DNA of 39,116 bases from Treponema sp. GTDB lineage: Bacteria > Spirochaetota > Spirochaetia > Treponematales > Treponemataceae. The position numbers were made by a program, and so were the translations under genes. The notes below the pieces were generated by a model that made no database searches, was not told where the DNA came from, and worked only from the letters and a program-made list of their open reading frames with translations. Positions 24,359 to 33,856 of this stretch are shown in pieces. The DNA is taken from positions 1-39,116 of the forward strand of contig JAFZRP010000001.1 in NCBI GenBank assembly GCA_017619795.1, written 5' to 3'. Every line of letters begins with the position of its first letter. Position 1 is the stretch's first letter.

Positions 24359-26773
24359 TTACCTGTTAACAAAATTAAATGAAAGTACAAACTGGAATTT
24401 GTTATCTCCGTTAGCATCGCCCCATCTAAGCTGTCCGTCCTGAACCTGATACTTCCAGGTAAACCAGAGATGTAACGGCAGCTGAGGAATAAGGAATCGA
24501 ACACCTGGTCCAAAGCTGAAGTGGAAATCTTCAATAGAAAGTGAATTAAAGAAGCTGTTTACATCAGGCTTCAAAACTATTGCATCGTGGAACAAAGCAA
24601 TTCCAATAATACCAGGAACTACAGGGAATCTGAGCTCAAGCTTGCTGCTCCACAAAGCCTGTCCCTTCTCTTTATAGGCATCACTCCAGCCACGACCGTT
24701 AATCATACCGTCGATATAAAGCTTGTTCATGTCGCTTACATATGAATTTGGTGTCGGGAACATTGCAGTAAAGCCTGTATAAGCAGCAAGAACACCCTTA
24801 AAGTTCCAGCCTTCAGTAACAGGAATATCAAACATTGTAAGATATCCCTCAAGCTTAGTATCTGATTTAAGGAAGAATTCCTTTTCCCATTTAGGAATAA
24901 GACCGAACCAGGAAAGTCTTTCGCTTGCAAACCAGCCTTTAGAAGGATCGTAATTGATGTCTCGTGCATCCATTGAGAAGCTTGTGAATACAGAGTTTGT
25001 ATTTCCCCATCTGTTTGCGAACATTGAAATTCCAAGATCTACAGGTGTAAAGATATTTTCATCATATACATAGTTTGTAAACGAATTGTTCATACCAACT
25101 GCACCAGTAAGAATTGCAAAATCAGGGAACCATCTTCTTGAGAATGCAGTTCCCAAAGAAGCAGTCCAGCCTTCAAGACCCATATAATAGTTATACTGAT
25201 TAAGATTCATAGTTGGAGAAATCATATTTGCTTTTGCATATGATTTTGTATGAGCAAAAGAAAGTGATTCATTGAAAGCAACCGGAATATTCCAGAGCCA
25301 ATCCTGTGTATAAGACAAATCTACAGACTGTTCTGTTGTAGAAATATTTGTTGATGCAGAAATTGACTTTCCTTCACCAAATAGATTTGAGTTCTCAATC
25401 TTAAAATACAGAGAAATAGGAATTTCTTCCGGATTAGATACACCGGAGAATGTAAGTCCAAAGTTCATGGAGGTTGTAGACTGTTCCTCTACGTTGAAAA
25501 CCAGGTCTACAAGATTCTGCTCTGAGCCCATAACAACATCCGGCAAAACACTTGAGAAATACTGCAGGCTGTAAAGGTTTCGTACAGCACTGATTATCTT
25601 TTCGCGTGCAAAAACATCACCGGAATCAAGCGGAATCTCACGTCGGATTACATATTCCTTTGTTTTATTATTTCCTTTAATAAGGATGTTCTCAATGTGA
25701 CTTCTTACGTTTTCATTTATGTTCAAAGTATAGGCAATTTCCTTGCGCTCAACATCCTTATCTGGAATACGGTAGAACTCATTTGACATATAGCCGTTTT
25801 CGTAATATTTACCGGTTATAGCGGCAATTCCTTCTTCAAACTTAGTTTCATTAAAAATGGAGCCTTCCTTAAGCTTCATAAGTGGAGCAAGCTCTTCTGT
25901 AGAGAAAACAACGTTACCTGTTATAGTAAGACCAGAGAAGATATACTGATATCCTTCCTGAATGTAAAAAGTGAGTATAAGTTCCTGTCTCTGTTTTTCA
26001 TCATTCATCTCATTTTCAATTTTTACATCAAGAATTGTAGCATCTACATAACCGCGTTCCTTGTAATATGAAACGATAGTCTTTTTATCCATTTCGAGTG
26101 ATGTATTCTGGAAGGCACCGTCTCTTAAAAGACCAACTTCCTTCAGTGAGATTTTTGATTTTAGGACTCGGTCTGCTACAATTGTATTACCGGAAAACTT
26201 AATTTCCCTGATTACAGTTGTAGAACCTTCATCTATAATAAAGTTAACTGTTATTCCTTCATCACCCTGTACAACCTTATGACTTACCTTTGCGTCAGAG
26301 TAACCTTTTTCTATATAATGCTCACGAATTGTACGTTCATCAAGCAGGATTTTGCTTTCTACATAAATGTCAGAAACCTTAGATTTTATAAGATCTCTAA
26401 GCTCTCCATTTCTAATTTTCTGATTTCCATAATAGTTTATCTTGCTGATTACAGGATGTTCTACAACCTTAAACACCAGCAGAACACTTCCGTTCTTTTT
26501 TGAATCGTGCTTTGCGTAAGGCTCAACATCTTCAAATAAATCCAATGCATATAGACGGTCAAGAAGCTCATTGTATGTATCTTCTGTAAAAGGCACATCA
26601 ATATACGAGCTGATAATTCCTGTAAGCTCAGATTTTTTTACATTATCAAGACCTTCAAACTCAATTCTTGTAATCGGCTGGTTCCAGAACCAGTCACTAT
26701 CCTCTTCCTGTGCAAAAACGGAAAAAAATGTAATAAAGGAAAGAAATAAAACGGAAATAAACCGTCTGTTCAT
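24359..26773 (-). CDS. bamA: Outer-membrane assembly protein BamA
   Basis: 804 residues; inserts beta-barrel proteins into the outer membrane. Signal peptide MNRRFISVLFLSFITFFSVFA. About five POTRA repeats follow (QPITRIEFEGLDNVKKSE; PVISKINYYGNQKIRN; TVIREIKFSGNTIVADR; YIFSGLTITGNVVFS; HIENILIKGNNKTKE), then the 16-strand Omp85 barrel (about 430-804, with NPEEIPISLYFKIENSN and GPGVRFLIPQLPL). It ends in FNFVNR, with Arg where many barrels have a terminal aromatic; check whether that is normal for treponemes. The start at ATG 26773 follows GGAG at six bases; the longer reading from 26785 would place that site inside the coding region. Confidence 0.95.
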   Translation of the reverse strand: MNRRFISVLFLSFITFFSVFAQEEDSDWFWNQPITRIEFEGLDNVKKSELTGIISSYIDVPFTEDTYNELLDRLYALDLFEDVEPYAKHDSKKNGSVLLVFKVVEHPVISKINYYGNQKIRNGELRDLIKSKVSDIYVESKILLDERTIREHYIEKGYSDAKVSHKVVQGDEGITVNFIIDEGSTTVIREIKFSGNTIVADRVLKSKISLKEVGLLRDGAFQNTSLEMDKKTIVSYYKERGYVDATILDVKIENEMNDEKQRQELILTFYIQEGYQYIFSGLTITGNVVFSTEELAPLMKLKEGSIFNETKFEEGIAAITGKYYENGYMSNEFYRIPDKDVERKEIAYTLNINENVRSHIENILIKGNNKTKEYVIRREIPLDSGDVFAREKIISAVRNLYSLQYFSSVLPDVVMGSEQNLVDLVFNVEEQSTTSMNFGLTFSGVSNPEEIPISLYFKIENSNLFGEGKSISASTNISTTEQSVDLSYTQDWLWNIPVAFNESLSFAHTKSYAKANMISPTMNLNQYNYYMGLEGWTASLGTAFSRRWFPDFAILTGAVGMNNSFTNYVYDENIFTPVDLGISMFANRWGNTNSVFTSFSMDARDINYDPSKGWFASERLSWFGLIPKWEKEFFLKSDTKLEGYLTMFDIPVTEGWNFKGVLAAYTGFTAMFPTPNSYVSDMNKLYIDGMINGRGWSDAYKEKGQALWSSKLELRFPVVPGIIGIALFHDAIVLKPDVNSFFNSLSIEDFHFSFGPGVRFLIPQLPLHLWFTWKYQVQDGQLRWGDANGDNKFQFVLSFNFVNR

Positions 26774-26799
26774 ATACAACTCCATAAAAATTTCTTTTT

Positions 26800-29700
26800 T
26801 TAAAATCTCCAGAGAAGTGACATTGTGAAAGATGGATTAAACAGATAATTAAAATCTTTATTTTGAAAGGTTGCATCCATAGCCATTCCTACTCTGAAGC
26901 TGGCATCCATATCCTGAATATTCCGCCAATTCACATTCGTAAACGGCACTTCGAATTCAAAGCCTATTTCAGGCTGAAGGATAAAACCTTTTTCTCTTGC
27001 ATCTGTAAAATTTGCAATGTTTTCACCTACAGAAAGATTCAGCATTGCATCCACATATATAGCACTGCTCAAGTACTTACCAATATAAACAGTCGAGTTA
27101 TCGAAAAAGTTACCCAGCCAGATTGTGTTGTTATTATTGTTAGCCTGGTTACTTCTAACATAACTCATTGTGTTTTGAATAATATTAGTTCGTATAGAAA
27201 ATATATCAAAATTCAAGGACTCTCGCAACTTGTTTTCAATCTGGCGTGTAGCAAACGATTGAAGCGCGTAGTCGCCCGCTGTAGAAAGGATTACTGGAAT
27301 TACGTCACTGCCCTTTTCTATTTCGTTAAGGTCGGCAATTACAACCTGTCCAATAAGCGACATAATTTCGTTTTCGGATTTTGCAGGAACAGAAGAAAAG
27401 CGCGGCTTAAAATCAAGCAGATCCTGGTTTTCGGCAGTAAGAATAATCCTTATATTCTGGTTATTTGAATCTCTTTCTCTTGTTTCTGCCTTTAAGGTAA
27501 CCTTTGGATTAGCAATTTCCTGCGGATTAAACTTTATACTTCCCTCTTTTATATAGAAGCTTCTATTTAAATAAGCAACATCTCCAGATTTAAGGCTCAG
27601 CTTTCCGTCAACTACATAGCTTTTTGTAATTGAATCAAGTGCAATCTTAAGCTTCGTGTTCGGTACAAAAACACAGCGCAAGAGCGGATTAAAGTTCAAG
27701 GAAATATGATTTCCAAGCGTCAAATCAAGATCTGTCTTAATAAAGATTTCCTTAGAGCTGTCTACCGGTTCAAAGCTTGTTTTTGAAATATTCTGAAGAG
27801 CAGACTCAATATCAAGCTTGTCTCCGTAAATGCTTCCTGCCAAAGTAAGAATTGAATCCGACATATTAATGTTAAGGTCGCAGGAAACATCTCCCGCAAC
27901 ATCAACATAAGGATTTGTAAACTTAAGCGGAAGATACCGTTTATTGAGTGTACTCAAAGCCACATCAAACTGATCAAGAACCCATTTATTCAAATAAACC
28001 TTAGAACCAAGCTTGAAAATCTGCTTTTTACCAATTGAATAAATGCTTTCCACAAGCTCAAACTCATTAGACTTTGCAGTAAGAACAATCTGGTCTGTAG
28101 ATACAGGCTCTTTAAATACAGAAGGAAGCTTAAAGCTCGGCTTATCTATAGAAAGTGATCCGTCAAACTCAGGTGTATCGTACGTTCCCGTCATAGCAAG
28201 ATTACCTTCGAGCACACCCTTTGACATAGCAAACATTTCATCAAGTGCAAGACAATCAAGCAATACCGGCAGATTTACAGTAATGTTTGAAAAATACATA
28301 TCAAGGTCGTTATCCTTAAACGTACCGGTTATACCACAGGAGAACTTTTCGTCGGCATTGATATTTGCATAAAGTCCGTCTGAGAAAGTATAAGTACCTG
28401 TAAGTCCAAGATTATCGGAAGAATAGAATGAAACAAAATCTGAGCTGTAAAGTGCTGTTATGTCAAAAGGAGCAGATTTCTTTACAAGAGAGCCACCCAT
28501 TCCCGAAGAGCTCAGCTGAATCATCATATTATCCGGCAGTTTCTTCCCTTCTGCCACATAAGAATCCTTAATGCTAAGTGCCATTGGAATAGAAATAAAC
28601 TGCTTACCCTTTGTTTCAAAAACAGCTTCCATACCGCCGGTAAAATCTTTAAGGGAAACATTTCCGGCAATATTCTTTACGCTCCATACCGACTGATTAA
28701 CAGCAAAATTATCTATAGTAAGTTCATTATCCTCAAGCGTAACAACACCGCCGGCATAAACAATCTCATTCGCAAGCAGGAACGAAAGCTTATCTACATT
28801 TACCATTACATAAGGATGCTCAAGTGTTCCAGAAAGCGAAAGTGTTGCCGTAACCTCGTTGTTGCTGTTTTTTACTGCCATAAAACGGTTCAAGCTGAAG
28901 TTGTTAATCTCTGTAAGCGCACTTATGTAAAGAGTATTCAGAATATTATCCTTGTTAAGCTGCTGGCGGTCAGGATTAGAAACAATACCGTCAAAAATAA
29001 CGCCTTCGCCCGAGCCGGAAGAATCCTTAAGAGAAGCATTCAAGCCAACAGAATCGAATAAGCCGTCATTTATGTTTACAGTAACGTCCGCCTGTCCCTG
29101 CAGCGTAGAATAAAGGTCTGTGTATGATATTGAATTGAGCTGCATTCCATACTTTGTACCGTTTCCAGAAAGTGTAAGCTTAGGATTATATGCAGACGAT
29201 GCATCAGTTTCTTCTACTTCAAACCGTTCTATATGAATCTCAGGACCATTCTGCTGAGAATAAGCAAAGGTTGTATTTGTTGAAAGAATAAGAGAAAGCT
29301 TTTCGTAAACAACCGGGAAGTTTTCTATCATCGTATAACCACTTATCTCTTTGTTTTTTCCAAATCTAACTTCAATATCAGTACCATAATCACCGGCGAC
29401 TTTTACAGCTTCAGGGCTGATTGCTCCCTGGAAGCGATACGGAATAGATGAGGTTGTCATATCTACATAGAACGTCATGTTTTTTCCGCCCGGCATAAAG
29501 TCCACACCGGCAGACGCATTAAGGGCAAACTTTCCAAAAATTAAGTCAAAGCGGTCAAGGTTTACGTTCTGTTCATTACCGTTTACAGAGATAAAAAGGA
29601 GCTGATTATCTTTCTGGGTATTCGCAAGAACCAGATACGGCAGATTATAAGAAACCGAAGAAAAATCGGTTGAAAGATATAAATCGCCGGTAAACATATA

Positions 29701-31305
29701 TGGAGTTACAGCCTGCATTGCCTTTGCAAGCTGTTCTTTTTTACTCTTGTCTGCCATTTCCTGAAGAAGCTCCAGAACGCTGCGAACATAAATACTGTTC
29801 ATTGAAATACCAGTCTGCATAAACTTAGAAGAAAGCAGATAACTTCCACTCATGGAAATAACACCCGGTTCTCCAGGATTTTCATATTCTCCAGAATCGT
29901 AACAATAGTAATCAGAAAGCTCAAACTCAAAATCAACAGAATCCTTCTGAGGCAGAACCTTTGCCTGAATAGCAGTAAGAGCCTTTTCTCCAAGGAAAAC
30001 CTGTGGAGAAAAAATCATAAATCCGCTGTTCAGAGGATCAAAAAAGACTTCCGTAGAGATTTCGCAGCCGTTTGGAAGCACATACTTGGAAAGATTTACA
30101 TTTCCAGAAAGCTGCATGTTCTTAAAGCCGAATGAAAGTCCGCCATCTACAAGGATTTTCTTTCCATCAGCCTTTATACTAGTAAGATTGATTTTTTTAT
30201 CATTTCCGTTCAGCGAATAACTGACTACTGCACCACCAGGGAAAAGTGATGACGGAACATTAAAGCTTCCCTTTGACTTATAGCTTACAAAGTTAGAAGC
30301 CTTTTTCCCTTTTGAAAGCTCAGAAAGCACTGCTGTATCAAGCTCAGCTTCAACAGAGGTTGTAAACTGCATGTCCTTAAGTTTTTTTGTGAGCTCAGAT
30401 TTTCCAGACATAGAAACAACAGACAGCGGATTAAGCTTTTCCGTATCGATTGCAACAGAAGCCTTTTGAGTTTCCAAATTATATGAAGCTTTTATAGAAA
30501 AAGGATTTACAGACTGAATTGTATGAACATCAATCGTTTTATCCTCGTAAGTAGCCATAAGATTTGTTTTTGCAATTCTGATATTGCCGTCTGTAAAATC
30601 AGAAACATTAAGATAAAGCGTTGCCTTATCAAACTCTTCCGAAACAGAACCTGTAAGATAAACAGAGCCTGAATATTTTTTATTATCCTTTTTTACAAGA
30701 GCATTTGCGGCACAATCCATCTGGAAGTCTATACTGTTGCCCCAGCTTGAATTAAGCAGCGAAATATCCTTAATAACAAAGGAAGAATCAAAGCTTTCAT
30801 TGCCGTAATTGAGCGAAATATTCTTTACCGTAATATCCTGCGGTACATAGCTCATAATTGTATCTAAATCAACCTGATTTTTACCGGCATTATCTTCATC
30901 TGCCTTAAGGAAAGCCAACCTGTCTGATATTCCGATAAGCTGCGCTAAATCAACATCAACTCCGCTTATAAGCACAGAACGGATAAAGTCTTCCATGTTT
31001 CCTTTTATAAGCTCTTTGAGCTTGTAATTTATACGCGCATTTTTAATACTTAAAAGCTGAACACCGTTTTCGTCAACAAGCTTTATACCTTTTACACTCA
31101 AAAAAGAAAGGATTGATGGTGAAAAGGATTCGTAAGTAAGCGTTAATCCTGTAAGCTCGGTAACCTTGCCGGTAAGCGTAAGTGCTGTTTTATCAACGCG
31201 TTCTCTTATCCTGTTATAAAGCGGGCGCGAAAAAGCAAACGCCAACACCAGGACGATGAAAAATACGAGAACGCTGATTTTTACCGCAACAGGAATCTTC
31301 TTCAT
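26800..31305 (-). CDS. tamB: TamB-like translocation and assembly protein
   Basis: 1501 residues. An N-terminal membrane segment (VLVFFIVLVLAFAFS, residues 13-27) anchors it in the inner membrane and a very long beta-rich body (like AsmA-type lipid-transfer proteins) spans the periplasm. The C-terminal DUF490 region (near 1250-1501: ETRERDSNNQNIRIILTAEN, VPAKSENEIMSLIGQV, NKLRESLNFDIFSIRTN) ends in barrel-like strands and LLWRF. TamB proteins carry phospholipids or assist barrel assembly and pair with BamA-type partners; bamA is the next gene, 26 bases on. No Shine-Dalgarno precedes ATG 31305. A TATAAT lies at 31363-31368, and TTGTAT...TAGCGG nearer the ATG would be a weak leaderless promoter; the true promoter is unsure. 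Confidence 0.92.
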   Translation of the reverse strand: MKKIPVAVKISVLVFFIVLVLAFAFSRPLYNRIRERVDKTALTLTGKVTELTGLTLTYESFSPSILSFLSVKGIKLVDENGVQLLSIKNARINYKLKELIKGNMEDFIRSVLISGVDVDLAQLIGISDRLAFLKADEDNAGKNQVDLDTIMSYVPQDITVKNISLNYGNESFDSSFVIKDISLLNSSWGNSIDFQMDCAANALVKKDNKKYSGSVYLTGSVSEEFDKATLYLNVSDFTDGNIRIAKTNLMATYEDKTIDVHTIQSVNPFSIKASYNLETQKASVAIDTEKLNPLSVVSMSGKSELTKKLKDMQFTTSVEAELDTAVLSELSKGKKASNFVSYKSKGSFNVPSSLFPGGAVVSYSLNGNDKKINLTSIKADGKKILVDGGLSFGFKNMQLSGNVNLSKYVLPNGCEISTEVFFDPLNSGFMIFSPQVFLGEKALTAIQAKVLPQKDSVDFEFELSDYYCYDSGEYENPGEPGVISMSGSYLLSSKFMQTGISMNSIYVRSVLELLQEMADKSKKEQLAKAMQAVTPYMFTGDLYLSTDFSSVSYNLPYLVLANTQKDNQLLFISVNGNEQNVNLDRFDLIFGKFALNASAGVDFMPGGKNMTFYVDMTTSSIPYRFQGAISPEAVKVAGDYGTDIEVRFGKNKEISGYTMIENFPVVYEKLSLILSTNTTFAYSQQNGPEIHIERFEVEETDASSAYNPKLTLSGNGTKYGMQLNSISYTDLYSTLQGQADVTVNINDGLFDSVGLNASLKDSSGSGEGVIFDGIVSNPDRQQLNKDNILNTLYISALTEINNFSLNRFMAVKNSNNEVTATLSLSGTLEHPYVMVNVDKLSFLLANEIVYAGGVVTLEDNELTIDNFAVNQSVWSVKNIAGNVSLKDFTGGMEAVFETKGKQFISIPMALSIKDSYVAEGKKLPDNMMIQLSSSGMGGSLVKKSAPFDITALYSSDFVSFYSSDNLGLTGTYTFSDGLYANINADEKFSCGITGTFKDNDLDMYFSNITVNLPVLLDCLALDEMFAMSKGVLEGNLAMTGTYDTPEFDGSLSIDKPSFKLPSVFKEPVSTDQIVLTAKSNEFELVESIYSIGKKQIFKLGSKVYLNKWVLDQFDVALSTLNKRYLPLKFTNPYVDVAGDVSCDLNINMSDSILTLAGSIYGDKLDIESALQNISKTSFEPVDSSKEIFIKTDLDLTLGNHISLNFNPLLRCVFVPNTKLKIALDSITKSYVVDGKLSLKSGDVAYLNRSFYIKEGSIKFNPQEIANPKVTLKAETRERDSNNQNIRIILTAENQDLLDFKPRFSSVPAKSENEIMSLIGQVVIADLNEIEKGSDVIPVILSTAGDYALQSFATRQIENKLRESLNFDIFSIRTNIIQNTMSYVRSNQANNNNNTIWLGNFFDNSTVYIGKYLSSAIYVDAMLNLSVGENIANFTDAREKGFILQPEIGFEFEVPFTNVNWRNIQDMDASFRVGMAMDATFQNKDFNYLFNPSFTMSLLWRF

Positions 31306-31404
31306 AAATAACCGCTAAAAGGGTTCGCAAAAGGATACAATACACCCAATTTTAGCCATATAATTATAACAGATAATGGTAAAATCTTCTACAAAACTTA
31401 CCAT

Positions 31405-31433
31405 TTGAGCAGAAACAAAAAACGATGTATAGT
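31405..31433 (+). promoter_or_regulatory. Promoter of tmk, predicted leaderless
   Basis: Plus strand TTGAGC (31405-31410), 17-base spacer, TATAGT (31428-31433), six bases to ATG 31440. The ATG at 31425 overlaps the spacer and -10 and would not be transcribed. Confidence 0.6.
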
Positions 31434-31439
31434 AATGCT

Positions 31440-32045
31440 ATGGTATTGAAAAACTTTATTGTATTTGAAGGAATTGATGGAGCCGGAACCTCTACACAGA
31501 TTAAGAAACTTGTTGAAAGTAATCCGGAAAAATATATTGCAACAGCAGAGCCTACTAAGGGTGAAACAGGACTTTTTTTAAGAAGAATGCTTGCAGGAGA
31601 TTTTCATGTGGACGAAAAGACAAATGCTTATCTTTTTGCGGCAGACCGCTGTGAGCATATTTACGGAAAAAACGGCGTTATCCAGATGATAAATGAAGGA
31701 AAAACTGTTGTAAGCGACAGATACTTTTTTTCAAGTCTTGCGTACCAGGCCCAATCCTGTGGAAAGGAACTCCCTGAGCTTTTGAACTCCCCTTTTCCGC
31801 TCCCGGAATATCTTTTTTATTTTAAGATTGATCCGACAATTTCGCTTGGCCGTGTAAATGCCCGCAACGAAAAAAAAGAAATATACGAAAAGCTTGAGCT
31901 CCAGCAAAAGATTGCCGCCCTCTACGACGAAGTCATCACCAGCTACGAATCCCCAGAAAAATCTCAGGGGATGAAGGTTATCCGAATTGCTGCAGAAAAA
32001 TCCATTGATGAAATTGCCGGTCAAATCAGGGCTACGCTTCGCTAA
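31440..32045 (+). CDS. tmk: Thymidylate kinase with non-canonical P-loop
   Basis: Makes dTDP from dTMP. 201 residues. The P-loop is FEGIDGAGTSTQIKKL, with Thr17 in place of the Walker A lysine (usual G-x-x-G-x-GKST). The DRY motif is VVSDRYFFSSLAYQ; the Arg-rich LID is RVNARNEKKEIYEKLE. The rest fits the TMK family. The start is ATG 31440, set by the promoter; an ATG 15 bases upstream is in the -10 region. It precedes an exported unknown gene and aroB on the same strand. I believe the Lys change may be shared by other treponemes but cannot confirm. Confidence 0.85.
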   Translation: MVLKNFIVFEGIDGAGTSTQIKKLVESNPEKYIATAEPTKGETGLFLRRMLAGDFHVDEKTNAYLFAADRCEHIYGKNGVIQMINEGKTVVSDRYFFSSLAYQAQSCGKELPELLNSPFPLPEYLFYFKIDPTISLGRVNARNEKKEIYEKLELQQKIAALYDEVITSYESPEKSQGMKVIRIAAEKSIDEIAGQIRATLR

Positions 32046-32084
32046 TATATTAAATTAAATTATTTTTCTTCCGATAAATATAGC

Positions 32085-32699
32085 GTGAAAAGATTATTTT
32101 TGCTTATATCATTATCAATTTTCTTCTTTACAGTGCCTCTGACCACAGCAAATGCCTATATGGTCAAATATAAGGAAGATTTTTATAAGCTTTATCACGT
32201 TCATTATCAGCAATACCCGGATGATTGTATAGAAAACATTTACTGGCTTGAAAAAGCAGTTCAGGCAGATTTCTGCAATCCGTTGTTTGCAAATCCGGAG
32301 ATTAAAACAGAAAAAGAATGGGAAAAATACCGCTACCTTTTCCAGATGCACTTAAACCTCAAGCTCATAGAGCAGCACTTGAGACTTGGCCGCACCTACG
32401 ACAAAAAATGCATTTATTTCTACGACGCTCCGTGGAAGGATGAATATCTGCGCAACATGGAAAAAGCCCTCTCCTGCTACAAGGCCGGACTTTATTACTG
32501 GCAGGAAGCAAAAGTCTGGTTTGAAAAAGCCGATGCACCATCCTTCAATTTCTTATTTTTGACCTCCGAGCAGAACTGGGAAGATGAACGCGAACGAATC
32601 AGAACCGGTGAGCTTAATTACGAAAAAATGCTCACAAGAGAAATAAATCGTCTTGAAAAGAACATCAGAGAACTTAACGAAATGGATAAAAAGTATTAG
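32085..32699 (+). CDS. Exported protein of unknown function
   Basis: 204 residues with a signal peptide (KRLFLLISLSIFFFTVPLTTANA; cleavage near 25). The mature part is rich in aromatic and charged residues (WLEKAVQADFCNPLFANPEI, YLRNMEKALSCYKAGLYYWQEA) and looks all-helical, with a charged coiled-coil tail (LTREINRLEKNIRELNEMDKKY). No family recognised. GTG 32085 is used since no ATG is near and it gives the signal peptide at the N terminus; there is no clear Shine-Dalgarno. It lies 39 bases after tmk and 11 before aroB, whose promoter lies in its final codons. Confidence 0.6.
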   Translation: MKRLFLLISLSIFFFTVPLTTANAYMVKYKEDFYKLYHVHYQQYPDDCIENIYWLEKAVQADFCNPLFANPEIKTEKEWEKYRYLFQMHLNLKLIEQHLRLGRTYDKKCIYFYDAPWKDEYLRNMEKALSCYKAGLYYWQEAKVWFEKADAPSFNFLFLTSEQNWEDERERIRTGELNYEKMLTREINRLEKNIRELNEMDKKY

Positions 32700-32702
32700 A
32701 AT
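32674..32702 (+). promoter_or_regulatory. Possible internal promoter of aroB, predicted leaderless
   Basis: Plus strand TTAACG (32674-32679), 17-base spacer, TAGAAT (32697-32702), eight bases to ATG 32711. It lies over the last codons of the preceding gene; the -35 is weaker than in the other cases. Confidence 0.45.
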
Positions 32703-32710
32703 ACATTGCA

Positions 32711-33823
32711 ATGTCAAAAAATACTTTTTATATTTCATACCCATCTATTCACAGCGGAACGGCTAAATCGAAAATCCAGTTTTTTTCGAAAACTCCCGAT
32801 TTAGTTCCTGTTTTAACACCTGGTCAATCAGAGAAAAAACGGCTTTTTGTTACTGATGGAACAGTTGCAAGTCTTGAATGCATGCAGAACTTTACTTCCT
32901 GCTTTGATGATGATGTTTGCGGCAACGATGTTCTTTTAGTGCTCGGTTCGGGAGAAGCTTATAAATCTATTGAATCAGTGCTCACAATTATTAAAAAGGC
33001 TATTGATTTCGGCTTTGCCAGAAGTGATTTGTTCGTTGGAATTGGTGGCGGCGTAATCTGCGACCTTACAGCCTTTGCGGCGTCTATTTATAAAAGAGGT
33101 ATTTCCGTACAGTTTGTTCCTACAACCCTGCTCGCAATGGTAGATGCATCTATCGGTGGAAAAACAGGCTGCGATTTTGACAATTACAAAAATATGATTG
33201 GCACCTTCTACCCTGCCGCTAACCTTTACTACTGGCCAGAGTTTGTTCAATATCTGCCGGAAAACCAGTATATGTCGGGACTTGCAGAAGCTTTTAAAAC
33301 AGCAGTTCTTTTTGATTCTGATATGTACGCACTTTTCCGAGATAAATCTACACAAATAAAGGAACGCGACAGCAAAATCCTTGATGAAATTATAAAACGC
33401 TCTGTTGCGGCAAAAACAGCTGTTGTCCAAAAGGATTTTACAGAACAGAATATCAGGGCAACTTTGAATCTTGGTCACACCTTTGCACATGCGCTTGAAT
33501 CTATTGTAGGATTAGGCAGCATAACACACGGAGAAGCTGTTGCCTGGGGAATTGGTCGCGAAGTTGAGCTTGCCCGCAAGAAAGAATACTGTTCTCAGGC
33601 CTTCCGCGATGAAGTTTTTGATCTGCTCCAAAAATACGGCTGGGAAACAAAGGCAATTCCTTCTATTGTAAAAGGCGGCGGAGTTGGAGAACGTTTTCTT
33701 ACTGTAATGCATAACGACAAAAAGAATAAGAGCGAAAAAGTAAGGCTCATAATTTCAAAAGGGCTCTGCGACATCATCACTGAAGAAACAGAGGATGAAG
33801 ATATTCTTTCTGTCTTAAAATAA
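32711..33823 (+). CDS. aroB: 3-dehydroquinate synthase AroB
   Basis: Second step of the shikimate pathway, DAHP to 3-dehydroquinate. 370 residues. NAD-binding GGGVICDLTAFAASIYKRG, then FVPTTLLAMVDASIGGKTGCD; the metal ligands are in LAEAFKTA (Glu), NLGHTFAHALE (His) and HGEAVAWG (His). Full length and intact. No other shikimate gene is nearby. The ATG has no Shine-Dalgarno and a plausible promoter ends eight bases before it. Confidence 0.93.
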   Translation: MSKNTFYISYPSIHSGTAKSKIQFFSKTPDLVPVLTPGQSEKKRLFVTDGTVASLECMQNFTSCFDDDVCGNDVLLVLGSGEAYKSIESVLTIIKKAIDFGFARSDLFVGIGGGVICDLTAFAASIYKRGISVQFVPTTLLAMVDASIGGKTGCDFDNYKNMIGTFYPAANLYYWPEFVQYLPENQYMSGLAEAFKTAVLFDSDMYALFRDKSTQIKERDSKILDEIIKRSVAAKTAVVQKDFTEQNIRATLNLGHTFAHALESIVGLGSITHGEAVAWGIGREVELARKKEYCSQAFRDEVFDLLQKYGWETKAIPSIVKGGGVGERFLTVMHNDKKNKSEKVRLIISKGLCDIITEETEDEDILSVLK

Positions 33824-33856
33824 ACCTTTTCTTGTGAATAATATTAGGATTTTACT

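Noticed and set aside
26863..27468. 201-codon plus-strand frame over tamB
   Set aside because: It lies opposite the tamB coding region and shows no recognisable motif; a chance antisense frame.
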